Part shown: one piece after another, positions 1 to 9,399 of the stretch | How the letters are laid out: every line of letters starts with the position of its first letter | Numbering within the stretch: position 1 is the first letter of the stretch | Source: Longirhabdus pacifica | GTDB taxonomy: Bacteria; Bacillota; Bacilli; Paenibacillales; DSM-105158 | Direction of reading: 5' to 3' | NCBI RefSeq assembly: GCF_004115085.1 | Contig: NZ_QXJP01000004.1 | Coordinates: forward strand, 124,001-188,000 | Length of the DNA stretch: 64,000 nt | Program-made: the position numbers and the translations under genes | The notes under the pieces: generated by a model | Database searches by the model: none | The model's input: the letters and a program-made list of their open reading frames with translations, nothing else | Told to the model about the DNA's origin: nothing

Positions 1-94
1 GAACTGGATTACCTACAATCGTATTTACATCAACCATTTCCTTGATGTTCGCCAATGCAGTTTCCATCAAGTCTCCAATTGGATGATCTGTCAA
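1..94 (-). CDS. ytfJ: YtfJ (GerW) family spore protein, 3' part outside window
   Basis: Only the first 31 codons are inside the window. The start is a TTG at 94, preceded by a GGAGG-type ribosome binding site at 101-110. The N-terminus reads MTDHPIGDLMETALANIKEM and continues to an IVGNP segment, which matches the conserved start of the YtfJ/GerW family. In B. subtilis this protein is made in the forespore and affects germination. It lies directly downstream of the DUF2953 gene (ytfI), the same order as in B. subtilis. Family call is recognition from the N-terminus only. Confidence 0.8.
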   Translation of the reverse strand, partial: MTDHPIGDLMETALANIKEMVDVNTIVGNPV

Positions 95-169
95 AAAATA
101 TACCTCCTTCATCAACCATTGCAAGTTTTATACTTCCTTATCGTTCCCATAGTTCCACCGCGATATGTG

Positions 170-868
170 TTAATGATCTGGAATTTGTTTGGGGTGTATG
201 AATAACTTCCAAATCGTTTTTCGATCTGAGCTTTTTATCAACCTCCAAAGCAGAAGGACAAACATTTTACATAAAAAAAACAGACGATAGTGCATCACTA
301 CGTTGATGTCTGTTTTAAATACATTTGCATTGTATTGAGGAGTGACCGTAATCTTAGGCTCTTTTTCCCAACATACTAGCGAAGTGCCTACCCCGATAAC
401 TGCACTTTTCATGGTCCACATTACCCCTGTGCTAAGGGAGGTATAGACTGCATCGCGAAAACCAATTTTCGTTTGCCAAAGCAATGTTGTAATATGAATA
501 TGGCGCAAAGCATCGATAAGTAGTTCTCTAATGTTGAACGTATGCTTTACCATGAAGCGAAGACGATCCATAAATAGGTGTATCGTATCCATATCAATAT
601 CCAACTCGTTTTTTACTTTGTCGGTTGTTTGATTGAACTGCTCCTTCTTTTTACTTACTTTAAGCAGCAGTCCTCTTTTTAACCCTTCCCACTCCAACTT
701 GGGGACATCATACTTTCGCTTGACTAGTCCATACAACGCCTTTATTTCTAATTTTATAAGATCATTTTTATCATCTTTTTTAAAGTGAAACGTGATATGT
801 ATAAGACTACATAGTGCAATGACAACCAAAACGAGCAGCACAATAGAAATGAGGACAAACCAAAGCAT
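170..868 (-). CDS. ytfI: DUF2953 family protein (YtfI-like)
   Basis: A 232-residue protein that begins with one strong hydrophobic segment (about residues 3-25), followed by a charged region with a basic coiled-coil-like stretch (KRGLLLKVSKKKEQFNQT) and a more hydrophobic C-terminus. This layout, and its position between scpB and ytfJ, match YtfI of B. subtilis. Function is unknown; it is usually annotated as a DUF2953 protein. The start is supported by an AAGGAG site just upstream. It is probably co-transcribed with ytfJ and may belong to the end of the rib-scp transcript. Confidence 0.75.
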   Translation of the reverse strand: MLWFVLISIVLLVLVVIALCSLIHITFHFKKDDKNDLIKLEIKALYGLVKRKYDVPKLEWEGLKRGLLLKVSKKKEQFNQTTDKVKNELDIDMDTIHLFMDRLRFMVKHTFNIRELLIDALRHIHITTLLWQTKIGFRDAVYTSLSTGVMWTMKSAVIGVGTSLVCWEKEPKITVTPQYNANVFKTDINVVMHYRLFFLCKMFVLLLWRLIKSSDRKTIWKLFIHPKQIPDH

Positions 869-937
869 ATAAAAAAACTCCTTAGTAAGAAAGATAGATA
901 AGTATGTATACCTATAGCTTCTCCAAGGAGTAAAATA

Positions 938-1543
938 TTATGTTTCTTCTATATCATCGAATGTTAACTGCTCTACGTTATCTAATTTATCGAACAACAT
1001 CTTCGCTTCTGCCTCAAAATCTTCTGGATCAAACTGAGCAGCATTAGGAAGGTCTTGTAGTTCATTCAGTCCGAAATGCTCAAGAAAAAATTTCGTTGTC
1101 CCATATAAAATAGGTCTACCAATAGTATCTGCTCTTGCCACTTCGGTCACGAGATCTTTCACCACTAATGTTTGCAATGCTCTCTCTGAACGTACACCTC
1201 TTATTTCTTCAATTTCAATTCTCGTTATCGGCTGTTTATAAGCAATGATCGCAAGCGTTTCTAATGCCGCTTGAGATAATGTTCCTCTTGAAGGCGTATG
1301 TGCTAACTTTTGAAAATAAGGTGCATGTTCCGAAAGCGTCGTAAGTTGATATCCGCCTGCAATCTCCATTAGTTGGATACCTCGCTGCTGATCTACGAAC
1401 TCCCTTTTCATTTCCTGAAGGATGCCTATTATTTCTTGTTGTGGTGTGTCCATTATGTTAGCTAGCTGTTTGACGTCCAATCCTTCGTCGCCAACAGCAA
1501 ATAGTAACCCTTCAATTACTGCTTTCCGTTGTTGCCTGTCCAT
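938..1543 (-). CDS. scpB: Segregation and condensation protein B
   Basis: A 201-residue ScpB, the kleisin-associated winged-helix subunit of the SMC-ScpA-ScpB complex that compacts and segregates newly replicated origins. The family hallmarks TPSRGTLSQAALETLAIIAY, QPITRIEIEEIRGV and GRPILYGTT are visible, covering the paired winged-helix domains. The acidic C-terminus is typical. Its start overlaps the end of scpA by 32 nt, so the two are translationally linked, which fits the fixed stoichiometry of the complex. Confidence 0.95.
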   Translation of the reverse strand: MDRQQRKAVIEGLLFAVGDEGLDVKQLANIMDTPQQEIIGILQEMKREFVDQQRGIQLMEIAGGYQLTTLSEHAPYFQKLAHTPSRGTLSQAALETLAIIAYKQPITRIEIEEIRGVRSERALQTLVVKDLVTEVARADTIGRPILYGTTKFFLEHFGLNELQDLPNAAQFDPEDFEAEAKMLFDKLDNVEQLTFDDIEET

Positions 1544-2288
1544 CCGTTTTGCCCTCTCCTCTATACTCCATCACAATGTCTTCGAAATTAGTATGTTGAT
1601 ACACTCTAATATGCTTTGTTTTCATTAATTCTAAAATAGCTAAAAATGTGACCACCACTTCCATGCGAGAATGAGCAGTTACGACTTTAGAAAATAGTAT
1701 TTTTTGCTCTTTGCGTTGTTTGAAAATATCAAGGATATTTTCCATTCTTTCTTGAATCGAAATCTCATCTCTTTCAATAGTGGACACTTGATCTCGTTTT
1801 CCAGCCCGATGCAGTGCTTTCTGAAATGCAATCATTAAATCTGTCAGATCTAACCCTTGCACAGGGTTTTTAGGTGCACTGGGTAGAAACACACTCAGAT
1901 CAATTGGCTCTTTAGAATACACTAAACTTTGCGCGACTTCTTTATCTCTTAAATGTTCTGCAATACTTTTATATTTCTTGTACTCTAGTAATTTTTCTAC
2001 TAATTGCTGACGAGGATCTTCTTCCTCTTCTTCCCATTCATCTGCCATCATAACAGGTGGTTTAGGTAGTAACATCTTGCTTTTAATATGTAGCAGCTTG
2101 GAAGCCATGACTAAAAACTCACTAGTCGGTTCCAACTGCATCGTATTCATTTGCTGTAAGTATGCTAAGTACTGATCCGTAATTTCAACAATCGGTATAT
2201 CTGCGATGTCGACTTCTGCTTTCTCGATTAAGTGAAGCAACAAATCTAACGGACCTTCAAACATGTCTAATTTATATTCTATCCCCAA
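1512..2288 (-). CDS. scpA: Segregation and condensation protein A (kleisin)
   Basis: A 258-residue ScpA, the kleisin that bridges the SMC heads and binds ScpB. The N-terminal motif FEGPLDLLLHLIEKAEVDI is diagnostic, and the C-terminal winged-helix region (FLAILELMKTKHIRVYQ) is present. The start codon is TTG at 2288; its ribosome binding site (GGGGGA) lies inside the end of ribH, which stops only 6 bp upstream. Expression therefore looks coupled to the riboflavin genes. Confidence 0.95.
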   Translation of the reverse strand: MGIEYKLDMFEGPLDLLLHLIEKAEVDIADIPIVEITDQYLAYLQQMNTMQLEPTSEFLVMASKLLHIKSKMLLPKPPVMMADEWEEEEEDPRQQLVEKLLEYKKYKSIAEHLRDKEVAQSLVYSKEPIDLSVFLPSAPKNPVQGLDLTDLMIAFQKALHRAGKRDQVSTIERDEISIQERMENILDIFKQRKEQKILFSKVVTAHSRMEVVVTFLAILELMKTKHIRVYQHTNFEDIVMEYRGEGKTDGQATTESSN

Positions 2289-2294
2289 AACAAT

Positions 2295-2765
2295 TTATCC
2301 CCCAATTTGTTGACTCAAATTGGCCATTTCGATAGCAGTAACAGCTGCCTCCCATCCTTTATTGCCCGCTTTTGTTCCTGCTCTTTCTATCGCTTGCTCT
2401 ATCGTATCCACCGTAAGTACACCAAATACGGTTGGTACACCTGTTTTTAGTGCGATTGCAGATACGCCTTTCGCTGCTTCATTACATACGTAATCAAAGT
2501 GTGGTGTAGATCCACGGATAACTGCTCCTAGTGTAATGACCGCATCATACTTTCCTGACTGTGCCATCTTTTGTGCAATAAGCGGTATTTCAAATGCACC
2601 TGGTACCCAAGCCACGTCGATTTCTTCGTCTTTTACTCCGTGCCTTTTGAAACCATCTAAAGCTCCTGACAGTAATTTACCTGAAATAAATTCGTTAAAA
2701 CGTCCAACTACGATGCCATATTTTAAATTTTCCGAGACTAAATGTCCTTCGAATGTTTTTACCAT
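2295..2765 (-). CDS. ribH: 6,7-dimethyl-8-ribityllumazine synthase
   Basis: Lumazine synthase, which condenses 5-amino-6-ribitylamino-uracil with 3,4-dihydroxy-2-butanone 4-phosphate in the penultimate step of riboflavin synthesis. Recognised by [12 protein letters not shown], the WVPGAFEIP substrate loop, the catalytic-His region [12 protein letters not shown] and the GTKAGNKG C-terminal motif. I place the start at ATG 2765 (MVKTFEG, 156 residues) because AAGGAG lies 9 nt upstream; a GTG six codons earlier would lie inside that site. Last gene of the rib cluster; scpA follows after 6 bp. Confidence 0.95.
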   Translation of the reverse strand: MVKTFEGHLVSENLKYGIVVGRFNEFISGKLLSGALDGFKRHGVKDEEIDVAWVPGAFEIPLIAQKMAQSGKYDAVITLGAVIRGSTPHFDYVCNEAAKGVSAIALKTGVPTVFGVLTVDTIEQAIERAGTKAGNKGWEAAVTAIEMANLSQQIGG

Positions 2766-2935
2766 GAATATAATCTCCTTCACTCAACATAATGTAATTT
2801 GATTTAACTAGATGAATCATCTTCACAACAAATCATTTCTTCATCTCATATAGCTACTATTAATAGTTACTATCATACCATGAATGACTTCATTCGACAC
2901 ATTTCCACTTATCCCTCTTTGTATTTTACAAATGA

Positions 2936-4147
2936 TTAGGAATGAAAGTGTAACAAATGCCCTAATTTTTCTTGTTTTGTGTGCAAATACTTCTCATTGT
3001 TGGTGTTCTCTTGCATTTGGATTGGTACTCTTTCCACCACTTCGATACCGTATCCTTCTAGCCCTGTAATTTTTCTTGGATTGTTCGTGAGCAATCTCAT
3101 TTTCCTTACACCAAGATCCTTCAAGATTTGTGCACCGATGCCATAATCGCGTAAATCCGGAGCAAACCCAAGCTTCTGGTTCGCTTCTACCGTATCGTAT
3201 CCTTGTTCTTGCAATTCGTAAGCTTTCAATTTATTTAAGAGACCGATCCCTCTTCCTTCTTGCCTCATATACAATAAAATCCCTTGACCGACTCTGTTGA
3301 TTTCTTGAAGTGCAGCAGCTAACTGAGGACCACAGTCACAGCGCTGCGAGTGGAACACATCGCCTGTTAAACATTCCGAATGCACACGAACTAAAACAGG
3401 TTGCTCTGGATCTATTTCCCCTTTAACAAAGGCCACATGCTCTTTATTATCTACCTCGTTACTATAGCCAATCGCGTTAAACGTTCCGAAATCTGTAGGC
3501 ATTTTCGTTTCTACTTCACGCTTCACTAATTTATCTTTTTGATTACGATATTGAATAAGATCTTCAATGGAAATCAATTTCAGGTCATGTTCTTGTGCAA
3601 ATTGTGCTAAATCCGGCAGTCTTGCCATGCTACCATCTTCCTTAATGATTTCACAAATGACACCTGCTGGATAAGAGCCACACATTTTAGCCAAGTCTAT
3701 TGCTGCTTCGGTATGCCCTGCTCGTCTTAAGACACCACCCTTTTTAGCGATAAGAGGAAAAATATGTCCTGGTCTACGAAAATCTTGTGGCCTTGCGTCA
3801 GGGTCCATGATCGCCTGAACGGTTGTAGACCGTTCCGCAGCAGAAATACCTGTCGTCGTTGTTGCGTGATCGATAGAAATGGTAAAAGCAGTACCATGAT
3901 AATCCGTATTTTGCGTCACCATTGGTGGGAAATCTAACTCTCTAGCCCGCTCTTCTGTCACAGGGACACAAACAAGTCCCCTAGCATGTTTAATCATAAA
4001 ATTAATCATTTCAGGTGTTGCTTTTTCTGCAAGTGCAATTAAATCCCCTTCATTTTCACGGTCTTCATCATCTACTACAATAACGGGTTTTCCTAACATT
4101 AAATCATAAATTGCGTCCTCAATTTTGTTTAATTGAATGTCTGACAT
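2936..4147 (-). CDS. ribBA: Bifunctional DHBP synthase / GTP cyclohydrolase II
   Basis: A 403-residue fusion of two riboflavin enzymes (called ribA or ribBA in Bacillus). Residues 1 to about 205 are 3,4-dihydroxy-2-butanone-4-phosphate synthase, with the acidic metal loop [10 protein letters not shown] and [11 protein letters not shown]. Residues about 210-400 are GTP cyclohydrolase II, with the zinc ligands in [15 protein letters not shown] and the RQEGRGIGL motif. The two domains feed both precursors of lumazine synthase. It follows ribE by 23 bp; about 170 bp without a gene separates it from ribH. Confidence 0.96.
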   Translation of the reverse strand: MSDIQLNKIEDAIYDLMLGKPVIVVDDEDRENEGDLIALAEKATPEMINFMIKHARGLVCVPVTEERARELDFPPMVTQNTDYHGTAFTISIDHATTTTGISAAERSTTVQAIMDPDARPQDFRRPGHIFPLIAKKGGVLRRAGHTEAAIDLAKMCGSYPAGVICEIIKEDGSMARLPDLAQFAQEHDLKLISIEDLIQYRNQKDKLVKREVETKMPTDFGTFNAIGYSNEVDNKEHVAFVKGEIDPEQPVLVRVHSECLTGDVFHSQRCDCGPQLAAALQEINRVGQGILLYMRQEGRGIGLLNKLKAYELQEQGYDTVEANQKLGFAPDLRDYGIGAQILKDLGVRKMRLLTNNPRKITGLEGYGIEVVERVPIQMQENTNNEKYLHTKQEKLGHLLHFHS

Positions 4148-4170
4148 TGTATTCTCCTCCTCTTATGCCT

Positions 4171-4827
4171 TTATGCAAAACCTTTTTGTATTAACATTTC
4201 CATGTTCAATGTACTCTGGCTTTGGCCCTGTTGTTCATCGAATGATAGCAATCGTTTTATATATTTTCCTATAATATCTGTCTCTATATTCACCATATGT
4301 CCATCACCTTTGTGCTGTAAGTTAGTGTATTGCAGTGTGTGAGGAATAATGGACACAGAGCATGTATCTTGTGTTACTTTAATCACGGTCAAGCTAATGC
4401 CGTCTATCGTTATGGATCCTCTCTCCATCACGTAAGGCATTAACGATGTATCGTTTAGTTGTAGAGTAAACACCACCGCATTTTCGACAATTTGTTTACT
4501 TAAAATTTTAGCGATACCATCTACATGTCCTTGCACAATATGGCCACCGAAGCGACCATTCGCAATCATGGCTCTCTCCAAATTGACGATATGACCTTTT
4601 TGCAGTTCATGTAAATTCGTTTTGTTATATGTTTCTGGCATGACATCCACCGTAAAGGTGTGATTGTCAAATGCAATAACAGTAAGGCACACGCCGTTTA
4701 CAGCAATGCTGTCTCCATTTTTCACATCTTCTAGTATGTGTTTTGCCTTTACTTTTAACACGAGCGTATGCCCTTGATTGCTAATCTGCTCGATACGACC
4801 TAGTTCTTCAATAATTCCGGTAAACAT
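4171..4827 (-). CDS. ribE: Riboflavin synthase, alpha subunit
   Basis: A 218-residue riboflavin synthase, which dismutates two lumazines into riboflavin. The characteristic N-terminus MFTGIIEELG is present. Two lumazine-binding repeats follow: the first contains GDSIAVNGVCLTV and the second GSITIDGISLTV, each with an ARF/GHIVQGHVDG-type or IPHTLQ-type signature. The start lies only 2 bp after the ribD stop, so translation is probably coupled. The C-terminal tail past about residue 195 is variable in the family. Confidence 0.95.
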   Translation of the reverse strand: MFTGIIEELGRIEQISNQGHTLVLKVKAKHILEDVKNGDSIAVNGVCLTVIAFDNHTFTVDVMPETYNKTNLHELQKGHIVNLERAMIANGRFGGHIVQGHVDGIAKILSKQIVENAVVFTLQLNDTSLMPYVMERGSITIDGISLTVIKVTQDTCSVSIIPHTLQYTNLQHKGDGHMVNIETDIIGKYIKRLLSFDEQQGQSQSTLNMEMLIQKGFA

Positions 4828-4829
4828 CG

Positions 4830-5945
4830 CTACTCCTCCTTATAGTTTGGATAGCCAATAAAACAAACATCATCTCCAAAACGCTCTATTTGTAATTCAT
4901 CCAATTGCAACGCATCTTGCATATGACTAAATCCATCAAAATTAAAGTTGGATGGGGCATCTATGCCGCCAATAATTTTAGGCGCATAAAAGAGGATCAT
5001 CTTATCGATCAAGCTGGATTCCAGCATAGCACCGTTTAGTTTACCCCCACCTTCTAGCAAAATAGATGAAATGCCTGCTTCAGCTAATTGCTTCATCGCT
5101 TCAGGCAAATCCACTCGGGAGCGTGAGCCACTATAAAAAATACGTATGCCTGCTTGCTCTAATTGTTCGGCCTTTTCTTTTGATGACATTTCAGAAGTAA
5201 CAATCCACGTTGGTGCAAGTTTATCGGTAACGACCTTAGCATGCAATGGTGTTCGAAGGGTCGAATCAATGATGATACGAACGGGATGTTTTCCAGTATC
5301 TTCTAGCCTGGTAGTCAGCTGTGGATCGTCTTGTAATAATGTATTCACACCGACCATGATGCCTTGATGTTGATGACGAAGCGTATGCACAAACTCCCTG
5401 GAAGCTTTATTGGTTATCCATTTACTGTCTCCATCTGCAGAAGCAATTTTACCATCTAACGTACTCGCTGTTTTCAGTGTAACGAACGGTCTGCGTTTTG
5501 TTATATACGTAAAAAACACTTCGTTCAAACGCTGAGCTTCTTGTTTTAACAAGCCTACTTTCACTTCTATACCGTGTTCTTGTAATAATGAAACTCCCGA
5601 TCCTGCCACTTGCGGATTAGGGTCTTCACAAGCTACGATCACTTTGCGAACTTTAGCGTCAATGAGTGCTTTTGCACAAGGAGGTGTTTTCCCATAGTGA
5701 CTACATGGCTCTAAAGTGACATAGACAGTGCTTCCTTCTGCCTCTTCCCCAGCCATATGTAAAGCATGAATTTCAGCATGATGATGACCTTGTTTTAGAT
5801 GAGAACCTAAACCTAATATTTGATTGTCTTTCACGATCACACAACCTACACATGGGTTGGTTCTCGTCTGCCCTTTTGCAGCTGATGCCAGCTGCAAAGC
5901 TTGTCGCATGTAATGTTCATGGTTAAGATTGTTTAATTGTTCCAT
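4830..5945 (-). CDS. ribD: Bifunctional riboflavin deaminase/reductase
   Basis: A 371-residue RibD (RibG), first gene of the riboflavin operon. The N-terminal cytidine-deaminase-like domain carries the zinc motif HAEIHAL plus PCSHYGKTPPC; the C-terminal domain is the NADPH-dependent reductase (TLKTASTLDGKIA, GGGKLNGAML). The two steps convert the pyrimidine from GTP cyclohydrolase II to 5-amino-6-ribitylamino-uracil phosphate. The ATG at 5945 has GGAGG 8 nt upstream. An intrinsic terminator sits 48 nt upstream of the start, behind the FMN riboswitch. Confidence 0.96.
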   Translation of the reverse strand: MEQLNNLNHEHYMRQALQLASAAKGQTRTNPCVGCVIVKDNQILGLGSHLKQGHHHAEIHALHMAGEEAEGSTVYVTLEPCSHYGKTPPCAKALIDAKVRKVIVACEDPNPQVAGSGVSLLQEHGIEVKVGLLKQEAQRLNEVFFTYITKRRPFVTLKTASTLDGKIASADGDSKWITNKASREFVHTLRHQHQGIMVGVNTLLQDDPQLTTRLEDTGKHPVRIIIDSTLRTPLHAKVVTDKLAPTWIVTSEMSSKEKAEQLEQAGIRIFYSGSRSRVDLPEAMKQLAEAGISSILLEGGGKLNGAMLESSLIDKMILFYAPKIIGGIDAPSNFNFDGFSHMQDALQLDELQIERFGDDVCFIGYPNYKEE

Positions 5946-5993
5946 CTCTTGTTCCTCCTACCATCTGAAACAAAAACACTAATGAAAGGACAT

Positions 5994-6031
5994 AAAAAAC
6001 ACCCTCATCACTTTTCAAAGTAAAGGGGCGT
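5994..6031 (-). terminator. Intrinsic terminator in the ribD leader
   Basis: On the minus strand, ACGCCCC pairs with GGGTGT across an extended imperfect stem (ACGCCCCTTTACTTT against AAGTGATGAGGGTGT), followed directly by six T residues. It lies between the FMN aptamer and the ribD start, the expected place for the expression platform of a transcriptional FMN riboswitch, but about 400 nt after the aptamer instead of close to it. Confidence 0.7.
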
Positions 6032-6426
6032 TGGGAAAATTATACACAAGCGCAACGAAGTAAAATGGATATGTACACAACAGAGGAGTAATAAACCTAT
6101 ACATCACTTTTTTCTGTGCTAACTTCGTTTTTTGATACTCTTACGGAAAGAGTCTTAAAACAACGTCGTATCACACCAAAGACAATGTAAGGTAAAGAGA
6201 AGCCGTCTAAGCACAGCAACTATCTATGATCCTGTTGTGAACAAATGATAACGATGCAAATAAATTCTAATGAAATAATGAACCCTGATCAAACCAGTGA
6301 CCAAGAACCAAATAAGCATTACAGTTTTATTTGCATATAAAATGTATAAACAAACATCATGGTATCTTGTGAAAATATGAACTTACTTTCACAATGACAC
6401 AATGATCACGATCATTCGTTACGCGA
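6032..6426 (-). other. Long rib leader between FMN aptamer and terminator
   Basis: About 395 nt of leader separates the aptamer from the terminator before ribD. No plausible reading frame was found on either strand. On the minus strand there is a weak hairpin (GACTCTT...AAGAGTATC near 6130-6160), and a TATAAT-like hexamer near 6040 without a convincing -35. A second promoter or an unrecognised structured RNA element is possible; neither is demonstrated. Confidence 0.4.
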
Positions 6427-6590
6427 AATCCTTCTCCCATCCAGACTATACTGTCGGCTCTGGAGTTTCACCAGATCAACCATACACGTAAAGCAGTATA
6501 TGTACGGTTCACGGACTGAATCTGTTATACGTTAACAGATAACACCGCCGGTTGGGAATTTCACCCTGCCCCGAAGGATGACGTCGATAT
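6427..6590 (-). promoter_or_regulatory. FMN riboswitch (RFN element)
   Basis: On the minus strand the RFN consensus is clear: TTCGGGGCAGGGTGAAATTC followed by CCCAACCGGCGGT, then the AGTCCGTGAACC segment, GATCTGGTGAAACTCC and finally GACAGTATAGTCTGGATG with a GGGAGAAGG end. These are the conserved strands of the FMN aptamer. The variable hairpin carries GTACATATACTGCTTTACGTGTAT. Binding of FMN is expected to favour termination ahead of ribD and so repress the whole rib cluster. Confidence 0.96.
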
Positions 6591-6625
6591 TTAGTTGTTT
6601 TTGTTATGTTCATTGTTAGCTATTC

Positions 6626-6631
6626 AGTATA
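6626..6631 (-). promoter_or_regulatory. Possible -10 box for the rib transcript
   Basis: On the minus strand TATACT lies about 35 nt upstream of the first conserved base of the aptamer, a suitable place for a -10 hexamer. No good -35 is present at 16-18 bp, so this is a weak call from position and a 5/6 match only. Confidence 0.3.
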
Positions 6632-6847
6632 AAGCAAATATTAGCTTTAAATTAAACTCAATATAACACCGTTTCTAAAATAAATCAACTTTTTTCGTTG
6701 TTCATTTTATTGTGCAAGGAGTAAAGAATCAACATCCTCTAGTCTTTCGAAAATAGTGGAAACTTATGTAACGATGATACGTATAGCATAGTAAGTTTGA
6801 AACATATGAGCTATTTTAAATTCAATGGATTGGAAGGATGAAGAAAG

Positions 6848-7627
6848 ATGTCATTTTTTAAGAAAGCCCTTGCAAGTGTAGGTATTGGTTCAGCGAAAGT
6901 GGATACAAAACTACATGAAGCTGAACTCTATCCAGGAGAATGGATAGAGGGCGAAGTGCATATTATAGGAGGAAACATTGAACAAGAAATTGATGACATA
7001 TATATGTTTTTAGAAACTTTTTATGAAAAAGAAGTGGACGATAAAAACATAAAAAAAACAGTAAGGCTACATCAACATCAAATCAGTTCTCGTTTTACAT
7101 TACAGCCAGATGAAGAGAAACAAATACCGTTTTCATTTCAAATTCCTGATGATACACCGTTGACCATCGGAAAACAATCTGTCTATTTAAGAACAGGGTT
7201 GGACATTAAAAATGCGATAGATCCTGGGGATAACGACCATTTGCAAATTATTCCACATCCGATGATGAATAAAATCATCTCCGCCACAGAGCAACTTGGA
7301 TTTAGACTTTATAAAGTGGATTGCGAAGAGAATCGAAAGTTAGGACGTAGATTTCCATTCGTACAGGAATTTGAATTTAAACCGTATGGGGATTACAAAA
7401 AGTACTTGGATGAATTAGAAATGATTTTCTATTTAGATGGAGAGCAATTAGAAGTTCTATTTGAAATTGATCGACGTGCAAGAGGTTTCTTCGGTATACT
7501 TGCAGAAGAGTTTGATATGGATGAACGTTTTGCTAGAATCATCTTCCATGAATCTGATTTACTTCAGCGTTCAACAGAGGACATATCCTATCAACTAGAA
7601 AATATTATAGATAGTCAATTGAAATAA
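6848..7627 (+). CDS. spo0M: Spo0M sporulation-control protein
   Basis: A 259-residue arrestin-fold protein of the Spo0M family. It opens with the family's typical MSFFKKALASVGIGSAKVDT and contains the paired beta-sandwich signatures (LYPGEWIEGEVHIIGG, IPFSFQIPDDTPLTIG and LRTGLDIKNAIDPGD). The C-terminal part (EVLFEIDRRARGFFG) is also conserved. Spo0M of B. subtilis influences entry into sporulation and cell morphology; the mechanism is not settled. It is a single gene, convergent with glpX and sharing a bidirectional terminator with it. Confidence 0.93.
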   Translation: MSFFKKALASVGIGSAKVDTKLHEAELYPGEWIEGEVHIIGGNIEQEIDDIYMFLETFYEKEVDDKNIKKTVRLHQHQISSRFTLQPDEEKQIPFSFQIPDDTPLTIGKQSVYLRTGLDIKNAIDPGDNDHLQIIPHPMMNKIISATEQLGFRLYKVDCEENRKLGRRFPFVQEFEFKPYGDYKKYLDELEMIFYLDGEQLEVLFEIDRRARGFFGILAEEFDMDERFARIIFHESDLLQRSTEDISYQLENIIDSQLK

Positions 7628-7630
7628 TAA

Positions 7631-7655
7631 GAGAGGAGGAACTGGCCTCCTCTCC
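7631..7655. terminator. Hairpin between convergent spo0M and glpX
   Basis: GAGAGGAGG and CCTCCTCTC form a perfect 9-bp stem with a 6-nt loop. It sits between the stop codons of spo0M (+) and glpX (-). The flanks are T-rich in both reading directions but without a long T-run, so it may serve both genes with moderate efficiency. Confidence 0.65.
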
Positions 7656-7666
7656 TTCTATATTCC

Positions 7667-8635
7667 TTATTTAGCAGACAATCTTGGTTTTTTCTCTAGT
7701 CTATGGTTGCCATCAATGAATCTAACTGTTCCCGTCTTCCCTCTCATGACGACCGATTGCGTCGTTGCTCTAGTTCCTTGGAAGCGCACGCCTCGTAGTA
7801 ACTCTCCGTCCGTTACACCAGTAGCAGCAAAAATTGCATCATCGCCTTTGACGAGGTCATTCATAAATAGCGTCTGTTCTGCTGGATGATGAATTCCCAT
7901 TTGATTGCAACGGGCTATTTCTTCTTCATTCTGTGGTAATAGCTTACCTTGAATTTCCCCACCTAAACATTTTAATGCCACTGCTGCAAGGACTCCTTCA
8001 GGTGCTCCGCCTGAACCTAATAAAATATCTACCCCTGTATCAGGAAAAGCAGAATTGATAGCTCCTGCCACATCCCCGTCAGGAAGTAAACGAATACGCG
8101 CACCCATTTCACGAATCTCTTGTATCATCTTCTGATGACGTTCCCTATCTAACGTTGCAACGACTAGATCTTCGATATCTTTGCCATTTGCAGCAGCAAC
8201 CGCTTTCAAATTGTCTGCTACAGGGGCATTAATATCTATTTTCCCTACTGCTTTCGGTCCTACTGCTATTTTCTCCATGTACATGTCTGGTGCATGCAAC
8301 AAGTTGCCTTTATCGGCTATCGCAATAACAGCAATAGCGTTCCACGTTCCATTTGCTACAATATTGGTTCCTTCTAAGGGGTCTACTGCAACATCGACAT
8401 ATGGTGGTCCACCTCTACCTAATTTTTCACCAATGTAAAGCATAGGAGCCTCGTCCATCTCACCTTCCCCGATGACAACTTCACCATCCATCGGGACGTT
8501 TTCAAACTCACTTCTCATTGCGGAAGTGGCTGCCTCATCTGCTTCGTTTTTCTTCCCTAGTCCCATCCATCTTGCAGATGACAACGCAGCTGCTTCGGTT
8601 ACTCTGACAAGTTCTAATGATAAACTTCGCTCCAT
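7667..8635 (-). CDS. glpX: Class II fructose-1,6-bisphosphatase GlpX
   Basis: A 322-residue class II fructose-1,6-bisphosphatase of gluconeogenesis. The N-terminus [20 protein letters not shown] is characteristic, as are the metal-site motifs [11 protein letters not shown] and VDPLEGTN and the segment [21 protein letters not shown] chose ATG 8635 because AGGGGG lies 6 nt upstream; longer in-frame starts lack a site. The length matches the usual ~320 residues. Its upstream region is unusually long and holds a microsatellite and a short palindrome. Confidence 0.95.
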   Translation of the reverse strand: MERSLSLELVRVTEAAALSSARWMGLGKKNEADEAATSAMRSEFENVPMDGEVVIGEGEMDEAPMLYIGEKLGRGGPPYVDVAVDPLEGTNIVANGTWNAIAVIAIADKGNLLHAPDMYMEKIAVGPKAVGKIDINAPVADNLKAVAAANGKDIEDLVVATLDRERHQKMIQEIREMGARIRLLPDGDVAGAINSAFPDTGVDILLGSGGAPEGVLAAVALKCLGGEIQGKLLPQNEEEIARCNQMGIHHPAEQTLFMNDLVKGDDAIFAATGVTDGELLRGVRFQGTRATTQSVVMRGKTGTVRFIDGNHRLEKKPRLSAK

Positions 8636-8887
8636 GCTCATCCCCCTAAGTATTTTTAGTTTCATCATAGCGTGTGGACTTTTTTAATGTCAACCGCAGA
8701 ACCAATCTCGTCTTTCCGTCTTTTCCATCTCCAAATACTTCTAACACCTCAATGCACAAGGGCGAAACCATAAAATAAAAACATAAAATATACAGTACAT
8801 AAAATTTTCTGATATTACTAATTAAAGTATTTTTTCACTATGTAACCAAGCAAACTATGAGTTAATAATCGTAGAGAAACAAAATTA

Positions 8888-8906
8888 ACCTCACATCGTG
8901 AGGTTC
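8888..8906. promoter_or_regulatory. Short palindrome upstream of glpX
   Basis: AACCTCAC-ATC-GTGAGGTT is a perfect 8-bp inverted repeat with a 3-nt loop, about 255 bp upstream of the glpX start. Read on the minus strand it is followed by a loosely T-rich stretch (AATTTTGTTT). It could be an operator or a weak terminator of something upstream; no regulator is implied by sequence alone. Confidence 0.35.
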
Positions 8907-9048
8907 ATCTAAATGACATTATAGGAGAATGTATGTCAGCGTTATAATCGTAGCTTGTAGCTTTACATGAAATACGTTGATATCATGCTTTTTTTATATC
9001 CTGGTTTAGTTATTTATTTTATATATACTATATAATTATTTATTTACT

Positions 9049-9096
<48 letters not shown>

Positions 9097-9324
9097 TATA
9101 CTGGACATTTATTAGTTATATCATCTTACTTCATACGACATACATATACTTACAATTACATATTTAAACCCCTGGTGACTTTAAACATGAAGCCTTCCCC
9201 TTCTCTCCTCCTATTTCTATTATTCTATATAAATTTTGATCGATCTGCTGTTATTTATGCTAAATTTAGTTTCCAAAATACAAAGGGTGAGAAAATGATC
9301 GAAACTTTTCAAAATAAAAAAGAA

Positions 9325-9363
9325 TAAAAAAGTCGATGACAGCGATATGCCATCATCGACTTT
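9325..9363 (-). terminator. Terminator of ppiB
   Basis: On the minus strand AAGTCGATGA and TCATCGACTT form a 10-bp stem around a ~15-nt loop, followed by TTTTTT. It lies about 40 bp after the ppiB stop codon. Confidence 0.85.
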
Positions 9364-9399
9364 GGCTTATTTCATGTATAGTGGAAACAGAATATGTGT

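Noticed and set aside
2856-2867. Palindrome ACTATTAATAGT in the ribBA-ribH gap
   Set aside because: Short and AT-rich, with no partner site or promoter; likely chance.
6035-6065. Second rib promoter with TATAAT in the long leader
   Set aside because: The -10 is good but no -35 hexamer is found at 16-19 bp and there is no extended -10; kept only as a possibility in the leader entry.
9189-9220. Short leader peptide with an AGGAGG-like site upstream of glpX on the minus strand
   Set aside because: Encodes only 10 residues without codon bias or an attenuator structure, so not distinguishable from chance.
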